A stretch of 20,167 nucleotides of DNA from assembly GCA_001816645.1 (NCBI GenBank), contig MHCO01000011.1, positions 4,338-24,504 on the forward strand, written 5' to 3'. Origin of the DNA: Candidatus Woykebacteria bacterium GWB1_45_5 (GTDB lineage Bacteria > Patescibacteriota > Microgenomatia > Woykebacterales > RBG-16-39-9b). The position numbers and the translations under genes are program-made. Numbering within the stretch: the first letter of the stretch is position 1; each line of letters starts with the position of its first letter. The notes under the pieces were generated by a model. It saw only the letters and a list, made by a program, of their open reading frames with translations, was not told the DNA's origin and made no database searches. Positions 12,167 to 18,082 of this stretch are shown here, in pieces.

Positions 12167-13681
12167 TTATTTAACAAACTTCGTGGTTGGCCGGTACTCT
12201 AGCCGTTTGCCTAAGAGTAGCCTGGTATGAGCATCCATGCCCGGAAGAGCAGCAAAGAAAAAGCTAGCGACCGGCAACAAGACGTACTGGACAACCATTA
12301 AGGGAAGTAGCCGCTTCTTAAAATATTCTGGTCGGGCTGGTTTCATTAGGAAGTCAACAATAATAACAAGGACAAAGAATACAGCGCACAGAGAAAGGAT
12401 GAAACTGGAGACTCTCGGTAGGTTGAAACCAAGCGTAGTATAACGAAAAGCCGGGTTAAGAAGTGGTGGTAAGGAAGCACCAAGGGTTAAAATCCACCAA
12501 TTAACCGGCCAAAGGATGTGCTGTTCGGCGGCACGGATAAAACGAACTGTAAAGTTAGTTAGAGAAACTTTCTTCCGATTTTTTAGGAAGCTGCTGACAG
12601 CGTAAGCAACGTCAGTAATTCCCCATGCCCAGCGTCGATTCTGGATATACTGAGCCTTGAGACTTTCCCAATAAGTCGATCCTTCAGCCGCGTCAGCATA
12701 AAGTGGTAGGAAAACAGGTTCTATTTCCACCCTTCCTTGATGGGAGAAAAAAGCCTTAAAAAATAAATGCCAATCTTCTGGTACAACATCCCTGTCCCAA
12801 AAACCACTTCGCTCTAATAGCCGCCAACTAAGAGAATAAGTGGAATAATTGAAGTTGGACCCAGGTAGCATAAGCTGAGCAATGCCGTTGATCGAGTAGA
12901 TTGTGTGAACTACTCTGACCATCATTGGAACCCGCCAGATGTTGTTATAAAACAGGATTGCTGCCTGCCAAAATTTTTCGTAGGGATTGGGATTTTTCAG
13001 AAACTGATAGGTAAGAAGAGCAAAGTATTTTGGGTGAATTGAAACATCTGCGTCACAACTAGTGACTACCACAGAGTTTTTGTTGTAACCTTTTTGTTCG
13101 ATTAACACCTTTACTTGTTGTCCGGCGTAGGCGAGATTGGAAGACTTCCCGGCCACCTCACCTTCTCTTAACTCGTGGCAGGTAATCCAAAAATTACCAA
13201 ATTTAGAACCAAATTGGGTTTTTAGATTTTTGGCTTTTTCGAGTACTCTTTCCTCTCTTCTTTCGGTAGCTAGGCAAATATCGATTTGTTTGGTTGGGAA
13301 TTCTGATTCGGCTAAAAAGGTAAAGGTCCGCTCCAAGATCTCCAAGGGTTCTTTATAGGTAGGAATTAAGACAATATGCCGAACTTTTTGCCAAGGTAGC
13401 CCTTCCTGCTTTAGCCTAGCGAGCCAGTTGGGTTTGGTAGTTTCACGGATCTTGAAATAACCGCGAAGAGCGTTTATTCCAAGAAGTGCTGCTCGATAAA
13501 AAAAGTAAATATCGAAAAAAATAATGAAATAAGCAACAGCAAATGGTACGAAGAAACTTGCCCAAAATGGTGAGGTAAGAAGAGTCCAAGAAATGACCGC
13601 GGGTAAAATTTCAAAAAATCGACGCAAGAACTTTGCACGCTTTGTTTCCTGCCTGCTGGCAGATATGGATTGATTAGTCAT
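12167..13681 (-). CDS. Processive-type GT2 glycosyltransferase (cellulose synthase-like)
   Basis: A 504-residue membrane glycosyltransferase. Two hydrophobic segments (about 28-63) precede a cytosolic GT-A domain: HIVLIPTYKEPLE (102-114), GKSSNLAYA (178-186), the metal-binding D210-A-D212 in CDADVSIHP, the acceptor-base loop VVPEDWHLF (E302, D303) and Q347-N-R-R-W351 in IQNRRWAWG, which is the QxxRW motif of processive GT2 enzymes. Three or more membrane segments follow (about 390-475). The chain length and sugar are unknown. Residues 7-11 are encoded by a small palindrome (13649-13662). It overlaps the TatD stop by 4 bases (ATGA) and abuts GT39, so the three are almost certainly one operon. 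Confidence 0.87.
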   Translation of the reverse strand: MTNQSISASRQETKRAKFLRRFFEILPAVISWTLLTSPFWASFFVPFAVAYFIIFFDIYFFYRAALLGINALRGYFKIRETTKPNWLARLKQEGLPWQKVRHIVLIPTYKEPLEILERTFTFLAESEFPTKQIDICLATERREERVLEKAKNLKTQFGSKFGNFWITCHELREGEVAGKSSNLAYAGQQVKVLIEQKGYNKNSVVVTSCDADVSIHPKYFALLTYQFLKNPNPYEKFWQAAILFYNNIWRVPMMVRVVHTIYSINGIAQLMLPGSNFNYSTYSLSWRLLERSGFWDRDVVPEDWHLFFKAFFSHQGRVEIEPVFLPLYADAAEGSTYWESLKAQYIQNRRWAWGITDVAYAVSSFLKNRKKVSLTNFTVRFIRAAEQHILWPVNWWILTLGASLPPLLNPAFRYTTLGFNLPRVSSFILSLCAVFFVLVIIVDFLMKPARPEYFKKRLLPLMVVQYVLLPVASFFFAALPGMDAHTRLLLGKRLEYRPTTKFVK

Positions 13682-14454
13682 AGGATTTTAAAGAGATCTT
13701 TAGCGTTTTGGGCTGTTATATCAATTGTTTTTTGCAGACTCCAATTTTTAATCTCTGCAAGCGCACTTGCTACCATTTTAACATAGACAGGCTCGTTTCG
13801 GGTGCCACGGTAGGGCTCTGGCGGTAAATAAGGAGCATCAGTCTCAGTCAAAATTCGATCTTCGAGTACGCTTTTGGCGATTTCCCGTAGGGCGCCATTA
13901 TTTTTGTAGGTTAGGTTTCCGGTAAAGGATATATAAAACCCCGTATCCAAAAATTTTTCGGCTTGCTCCCAAGTCCCCATGAAACAATGGACAACACCGG
14001 AAATTTTTCCTTGACGCTGTTTGATATATTGATAAAGTTCATCATAAGCGTCGCGGCAGTGAAAAATTACGGGCAAGTTTAGTTTTTGCGCTATTTCTAT
14101 TTGTTGGTGGAGTATTTTGACTTGAGCGCTTAAATCCGGCGATGGGTAATCATTGTATTGATGAGCGTCCAACCCGATCTCGCCAATTGCTACAACCCCC
14201 TTCTTCTTAGCTAAAGTTTCCAAATCCGAGAAAGTTTTGTTGTTCCATTGGTCAACATGATGAGGATGGATACCAACTGCTGCGTAGAAATTATCAAACC
14301 GACCTGCTAGTGTAACCGCCCCTTTACTTGTATCCAAACTTGCCCCAACATTTATAACTGCTTCCAATTCTTTCGAATTTCTCTTGGCAACTTCATCCCG
14401 GTCAGCATCATATGCCTTGAATTGTAAGTGGGCATGGGTGTCGATGAGTTTCAT
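13678..14454 (-). CDS. tatD: TatD family metal-dependent hydrolase (DNase)
   Basis: A 258-residue amidohydrolase-fold enzyme of the usual TatD length. Metal ligands are all visible: H7 and H9 in DTHAHL, E92 in IGEIGLDAH, H132 in VIFHCRDAYDEL, H156 in GVVHCFMGT and D206 in TETDAPYLPP; the family tail PYRGTRNEP follows. TatD proteins act as 3'-5' exonucleases on DNA, likely in repair of oxidative damage; some family members act on other substrates. It is the first gene of the block and overlaps the GT2 start by four bases. In CPR genomes tatD usually lies next to metG, as here with one small gene between them. Confidence 0.92.
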   Translation of the reverse strand: MKLIDTHAHLQFKAYDADRDEVAKRNSKELEAVINVGASLDTSKGAVTLAGRFDNFYAAVGIHPHHVDQWNNKTFSDLETLAKKKGVVAIGEIGLDAHQYNDYPSPDLSAQVKILHQQIEIAQKLNLPVIFHCRDAYDELYQYIKQRQGKISGVVHCFMGTWEQAEKFLDTGFYISFTGNLTYKNNGALREIAKSVLEDRILTETDAPYLPPEPYRGTRNEPVYVKMVASALAEIKNWSLQKTIDITAQNAKDLFKIL

Positions 14455-14488
14455 AATTGGAAAATTTATCGCGTCTGTGTCTCTTGCG

Positions 14489-14494
14489 ATTATA
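14489..14494 (-). promoter_or_regulatory. -10 box of the tatD operon
   Basis: A perfect TATAAT on the - strand (14494-14489) in the divergent spacer gives a leader of about 28 bases before the tatD ATG at 14454. The -35 is not clear. Confidence 0.45.
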
Positions 14495-14509
14495 CCACCG
14501 ATAGTTGAA

Positions 14510-14518
14510 TGTTATAAT
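14510..14518 (+). promoter_or_regulatory. Extended -10 promoter of the DUF2007-like gene
   Basis: TGT followed by TATAAT (14513-14518), then 7 bases and ATG 14526. This is the clearest example in the window of a consensus extended -10 with leaderless spacing. Confidence 0.6.
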
Positions 14519-14525
14519 TAGGGTG

Positions 14526-14732
14526 ATGGAAGATACTCGGTTTACCTATTTTTTAACCACTCAAGAAATTCAATCAGAGGCGATCAAAAATGAACTTCAG
14601 TCAAGAGGAATTCCGGTTAAGGTGGTTGTTCGTGGTACTAATATTGAACACCGTGGTGTAGGAGGTGGGGTTACCTCACCCTTTCCTGTAGATATTTTGG
14701 TTCAGGACAATCAACGGCAGCAAGCAAAATAA
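14526..14732 (+). CDS. Small DUF2007-like protein
   Basis: A 68-residue soluble protein. The first half (RFTYFLTTQEIQSEAIKNEL followed by QSRGIPVKVV) has the order of DUF2007 proteins: a strand, a helix that begins at a residue rich in ligands, then a leucine-rich turn into GIP. The second half, with a glycine-rich loop (HRGVGGGVTSPFPVDILVQ), corresponds to the loop and last strand of that fold. The C-terminal helix is cut short (QDNQRQQAK) compared with the family. The similarity is weak, and the function of the family is not settled (often labelled signal-transducing). ATG 14526 is set by the -10 box; the TTG at 14505 precedes the promoter. It is divergent from tatD. Confidence 0.6.
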   Translation: MEDTRFTYFLTTQEIQSEAIKNELQSRGIPVKVVVRGTNIEHRGVGGGVTSPFPVDILVQDNQRQQAK

Positions 14733-14770
14733 ATTCTAAAGCAATTAAACCTGTATCATTTCGACACTAG

Positions 14771-14796
14771 TTATCCAAAGACGCGTTTTTGGATAA
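14771..14796. other. Hairpin downstream of the DUF2007-like and metG genes
   Basis: TTATCCAAA (14771-14779) and TTTGGATAA (14788-14796) form a perfect 9-bp stem with an 8-base loop between two convergent genes. No U-tract follows on either strand, so termination is possible but not shown. The rest of 14797-14874 is plain AT-rich sequence. Confidence 0.45.
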
Positions 14797-14874
14797 TCTA
14801 CCCGTGGATAGCACTAGCATTTATTATCATCTCGTTAATTATCGATTTTTATTATCTTTTTCATTTTGATATTT

Positions 14875-16278
14875 TTAAAGGAGGTTGATTCTTGGAAATA
14901 GAGGCTTTGCGGATTGGATTTTTGGACCGGCGAATTGTTGGGCGATTTTTTCTGTCGTTTCTGGTAAAAAGGGAATTAAAAGAGTTTGAATTCCGCGGAT
15001 TTCTTCAACTAAGGTAGTCAAAAGAGCCTTTGCAGCCTGCGTATCTTTATTGATCAATTCCCACGGTTTTGATTGATCTATTTCTCTATCTACCTTTGTA
15101 ATTTTTGACCAAATAAGACTTAGGGCGTCTTGAAACCTTAATTCTTCCAAGGCCGTTTTATAATCAGCGGGAAAGGTAACCTTTTCACTTTGCGGTTTTG
15201 TTTCCAAGCCTGCCGTCTCACAAAGTTTGGCAACTCTTGCTACCAAATTTCCCAGACCGTTGGCAAGATCGGCATTGTAAACCTCCTCCAATCGTTTAAA
15301 AGAAAAGTCGCCATCGTTACCAAAGGGGATTTCTTTGAAAAGATAATAGCGCAAGGCCTCTACTCCATACTTTTCCGATATTGCGAGAGGGTCTATCGCG
15401 TTACCTAGCGATTTAGAGATCTTTTTACCGTTCACCGTAAAAAAACCGTGAGCGAAAACTTTTTTTGGTAATTCATACCCAGCGGAGAGAAGCATGGCTG
15501 GCCAGAAACAAGCGTGGAAGCGAAGAATATCCTTACCAATAATATGAACATCTACTGGCCATTTGCTTGGATCAGCGGAGATATAGTTAATCAAGGCGTC
15601 AAACCAAACATAAATTACTTGTTTTGGATCGTTTGGGGCAGGGATTCCCCATTTTTGCGTTTCGCGAGTGACGGAGATATCTTGCAGACCAGCCTTTATA
15701 AAGTTCAAAATCTCATTGTAACGCTCTTTTGGCTCGACAAACTTCGGATTATTATCGAAATGTTCAATTAATCGACCTTGATATTTAGATAGTTTAAAAA
15801 AATAATTTTCCTCAACTATTTGTTCTGGTTTAGTTTGATGATCGGGGCACAGGCCTTTTTCATCAAGATCGTCTCCCTTTAAAAAAGCCTCGTGACCAAC
15901 GCAGTAAAGACCCTCGTATTTTCCTTTGTAGAGATCGCCGTTTTTATTTATTTTTTGAAAGATCTCGCTGACTACTTTTTTATGACGTTTTTCCGTAGTT
16001 CGGATAAAATCATCGTTGGAAATATCAAGTTTTTTCCAGGTAGATTTCCACTTGCTCGCAAGCTCGTCAGTATAAACTTTGATTTCTTTTCCCGCGGCTT
16101 GGGCGGCAAGGACTGTTTTTTGTGAGTTCTCGTCAGTTCCGGTTAAAAAGAAGGTTTCATTCCCCAAAGCCCGATTAAATCGGGCCAGGATATCGGCCGC
16201 AAAAGTGGCGTAAGCATGGCCAATATGAGGCACATCGTTTATGTAATAGATTGGTGTCGTGACGAAGAATTTTTTCAT
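14875..16278 (-). CDS. metG: Methionyl-tRNA synthetase, short form
   Basis: A class I aminoacyl-tRNA synthetase that charges tRNA-Met. Motifs include the HIGH sequence in NDVPHIGHAY (H18-H21), GTDEN (48-52), WFDALINYISA (225-235) and the KMSKS loop as KKISKSLGN (K286-S290). The zinc knuckle is C126-x2-H129 and C144-x2-H147 (YCVGHEAF...LCPDH), where most relatives have CxxC in the first pair. At 467 residues it ends after the anticodon-binding helical domain and lacks the C-terminal EMAP/Trbp111-like tRNA-binding domain. ATG 16278 is chosen over TTG 16314: homology begins at KKFFVTTPIYY, and it leaves a 10-base gap after the preceding small membrane gene, with which it probably forms an operon. 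Confidence 0.95.
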   Translation of the reverse strand: MKKFFVTTPIYYINDVPHIGHAYATFAADILARFNRALGNETFFLTGTDENSQKTVLAAQAAGKEIKVYTDELASKWKSTWKKLDISNDDFIRTTEKRHKKVVSEIFQKINKNGDLYKGKYEGLYCVGHEAFLKGDDLDEKGLCPDHQTKPEQIVEENYFFKLSKYQGRLIEHFDNNPKFVEPKERYNEILNFIKAGLQDISVTRETQKWGIPAPNDPKQVIYVWFDALINYISADPSKWPVDVHIIGKDILRFHACFWPAMLLSAGYELPKKVFAHGFFTVNGKKISKSLGNAIDPLAISEKYGVEALRYYLFKEIPFGNDGDFSFKRLEEVYNADLANGLGNLVARVAKLCETAGLETKPQSEKVTFPADYKTALEELRFQDALSLIWSKITKVDREIDQSKPWELINKDTQAAKALLTTLVEEIRGIQTLLIPFLPETTEKIAQQFAGPKIQSAKPLFPRINLL

Positions 16279-16288
16279 GCGCTTCAGT

Positions 16289-16681
16289 TTACCTGCTCGA
16301 GAAGTAAATTTCAACTAAAACAGCAATCCCAATTATTAAAGTCGCGTTGATTAAATTTAAAATTCCAAGGGCATTAAGAGCCATAAGGCTGGTGGTAACT
16401 GTAGCAATTAGGAAACCGCGGCGTAGTGATCTTCTAAACAAAGCCCGTGAGGAATAGGTTGGATCGATAGTGCGGGATTTGGGCAGGAAAAAAGAAGAGA
16501 TGAAATAAAAAACCAAGCTGATGGTAACGGTAAGGGCAATTAGGGTTAAAATCAAAACATAAGAAAGATTGCTGAGAATCAGGTTTCCTTCTATCTTAGG
16601 CGGCACGAAATAAATTAGATAGCCAAGAATCGCCCAAGCAGTAACCCCAAGGATGGTGGTTGGTATTAAGAAAACCCGCAT
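16289..16681 (-). CDS. Small four-pass membrane protein upstream of metG
   Basis: A 130-residue protein that I cannot assign to a named family. Hydrophobic segments are at about residues 5-26, 40-64, 90-108 and 110-126, with a proline/lysine-rich loop (FLPKSRTIDPTYSSRALFRRSLRRG) between segments 2 and 3 that carries several arginines. Proteins of this type are typical of CPR genomes next to metG, tatD or rmuC. ATG 16681 lies 7 bases after a TAAAAT box. It probably shares a transcript with metG. Confidence 0.65.
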   Translation of the reverse strand: MRVFLIPTTILGVTAWAILGYLIYFVPPKIEGNLILSNLSYVLILTLIALTVTISLVFYFISSFFLPKSRTIDPTYSSRALFRRSLRRGFLIATVTTSLMALNALGILNLINATLIIGIAVLVEIYFSSR

Positions 16682-16688
16682 TAAGCTA

Positions 16689-16718
16689 ATTTTACCTTGA
16701 TGATCCTTTAGTTTACAA
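16689..16718 (-). promoter_or_regulatory. Promoter TTGTAA-18-TAAAAT of the small-protein/metG unit
   Basis: On the - strand TTGTAA (16718-16713) and TAAAAT (16694-16689) are 18 bases apart. The ATG follows 7 bases after the -10, in keeping with a leaderless start. Confidence 0.55.
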
Positions 16719-16745
16719 TCCAGCTTGGGTTTGTTAAGATTGGAT

Positions 16746-16812
16746 GGTTCGACAAGCTCACCACTAAAATAATTGCGAACTTGTGGTGAGCGAACGAAAG
16801 TGAGTCGAATCC
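16746..16812. repeat. REP-like palindrome abutting the rmuC start codon
   Basis: GGTTCGAC (16746-16753) pairs with GTCGAATCC (16804-16812) with a one-base bulge, and GCTCACCAC (16756-16764) pairs perfectly with GTGGTGAGC (16783-16791). The palindrome ends at the base before the rmuC ATG. The core (TTCGACAAGCTCACCAC) belongs to a type of intergenic repeat that I recall from many bacterial genomes, including CPR. Confidence 0.65.
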
Positions 16813-17862
16813 ATGGATCAAAACACGCTGATTTTTATTTTAATCGCAATTATTGTTGTCGGGTTTGTCTTTTTCTTTCGTGAACTTCAAGCTTTGCGCA
16901 AAGGGAAGGAAGATGATAAATCGCAAGAAGTTTTGATGAGGTGGCTCGAAGAAATGAGGGGTAGTGTTGATAAACAAACAGAAACTTTGCAACGCAGACT
17001 AGAAGCAACAAATAAAGCGATTAATGAGCGGTTGGATAACGCTGCAAAAGTGATTGGTGTAGTTGGCAAGGAAGTTGGTCAGATGAGTGAGATTGGCCGG
17101 TCGATGAAGGAACTGCAGGATTTTTTGCGCAGCCCAAAATTGCGGGGGAATATTGGCGAGCAAGTTTTGCGAGAACTCTTAGGCCAATTTTTACCCAAGG
17201 AGAGTTTCCACCTCCAATATCGGTTTCGCAGCGGTGAAGCAGTAGATGCGGCAATCAAAACCGAATCGGGAATAATCCCAATCGACTCAAAATTTCCGAT
17301 GGAAAATTTTAAAGAGATGGCAAAGGCCGAAACTGAAGCGGAGAAACAAACATATCAAAAGGAATTTGTCCGCAATGTCAAAAAACACATTGATGATATT
17401 TCGAAAAAATATATTTTGCCGGAAGAAGGGACGATTGATTACGCGCTGATGTACGTGCCAAGTGAGCCGGTTTATTACGAAATTATGAGCAATCTACCAG
17501 AGCTTTCTGATTATGCCTACAAAAAACGTGTTTTGCCAGTTTCCCCTGCTACCTTTTATGCTTACATGCGGGCGATTTTAATGAGTTTTGAAGGCAAGAA
17601 AATTGAAGAAAGAGCCCGCAGTATTTTGGCTGCTCTTCGGGGGATAAGGAGTGATTCAGAAAAATTTGGTGACGCACTTCGCGTCCTGACCAAACACATC
17701 AACGACACCAAAAACACCTCTGACCTAGTTAATTCTCGCTATATTTCCCTCCATTCCAAAATCGACACCGCCCAAAGCCTGAAAGGCTCAAGCAATAAGG
17801 TTCTTGAAGAGCCAGAACCCCCCCCGCTTGAAGAAGCGGAGGATATAACTGAAGAAAGATAG
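16813..17862 (+). CDS. rmuC: RmuC family DNA recombination-limiting protein
   Basis: A 349-residue protein with an N-terminal membrane anchor (residues 6-23), a coiled coil (about 40-105) and the RmuC nuclease-like domain (about 107-300). The core motif VDAAIKTESGIIPIDSKFP (residues 144-162) carries the acidic and lysine residues expected of a PD-(D/E)XK-like fold (E116, D145, D158, K160), followed by YVPSEPVYYE and SPATFYAYMRAI. RmuC proteins limit inversions and recombination at short repeats. The last 25 residues are an acidic, proline-rich tail (EEPEPPPLEEAED). A TAAAAT in the loop of the preceding palindrome is the only -10-like element seen. A related acidic tail continues in another frame after the stop (see findings). 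Confidence 0.9.
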   Translation: MDQNTLIFILIAIIVVGFVFFFRELQALRKGKEDDKSQEVLMRWLEEMRGSVDKQTETLQRRLEATNKAINERLDNAAKVIGVVGKEVGQMSEIGRSMKELQDFLRSPKLRGNIGEQVLRELLGQFLPKESFHLQYRFRSGEAVDAAIKTESGIIPIDSKFPMENFKEMAKAETEAEKQTYQKEFVRNVKKHIDDISKKYILPEEGTIDYALMYVPSEPVYYEIMSNLPELSDYAYKKRVLPVSPATFYAYMRAILMSFEGKKIEERARSILAALRGIRSDSEKFGDALRVLTKHINDTKNTSDLVNSRYISLHSKIDTAQSLKGSSNKVLEEPEPPPLEEAEDITEER

Positions 17863-17895
17863 ATCTCACCGAAGAAATTATTCCTAGCCCACGAA

Positions 17896-17977
17896 GTGGT
17901 GATCCACCTGCCGCGCCCGACTTCGCTTCGCGAACTCGAAGCTGGCGGGCCAAAAACTGGCACTGTCGGGCAGGCAG
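17896..17977. repeat. GC-rich palindromic island between rmuC and the helicase gene
   Basis: Several inverted repeats overlap: GTGG-TGAT-CCAC (17896-17907); CTGCC-gcg-CCCGAC (17908-17921) with GTCGGGcaGGCAG (17965-17977); CTTCG/CGAAG (17921-17925 with 17937-17941) around TTCGCGAA. The segment is much richer in GC than its surroundings and has no clear gene. Together with 17978-18060, where I see nothing else, it fills the space between rmuC and the helicase promoter. Confidence 0.55.
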
Positions 17978-18066
17978 CATTCAGCCAGCCCGCCGCTGAA
18001 GCTGTGGTAGACGGGGAGCACCCAAATTACCCCCCGACTTGTCGGAATGAATTTAGTTACGGAGAA

Positions 18067-18075
18067 TGCTAAAAT
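18067..18075 (+). promoter_or_regulatory. Extended -10 promoter of the helicase gene
   Basis: TGC followed by TAAAAT (18070-18075), 7 bases before ATG 18083. The intervening TGGGGCG has a GGGG stretch only 3 bases from the start, too close for a normal ribosome binding site. Confidence 0.55.
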
Positions 18076-18082
18076 TGGGGCG

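Noticed and set aside
14877..14887. Perfect-looking Shine-Dalgarno sequence AAAGGAGGTTG on the + strand
   Set aside because: It is the reverse complement of the last codons of metG (asparagine-leucine-leucine-stop), and no + strand gene follows.
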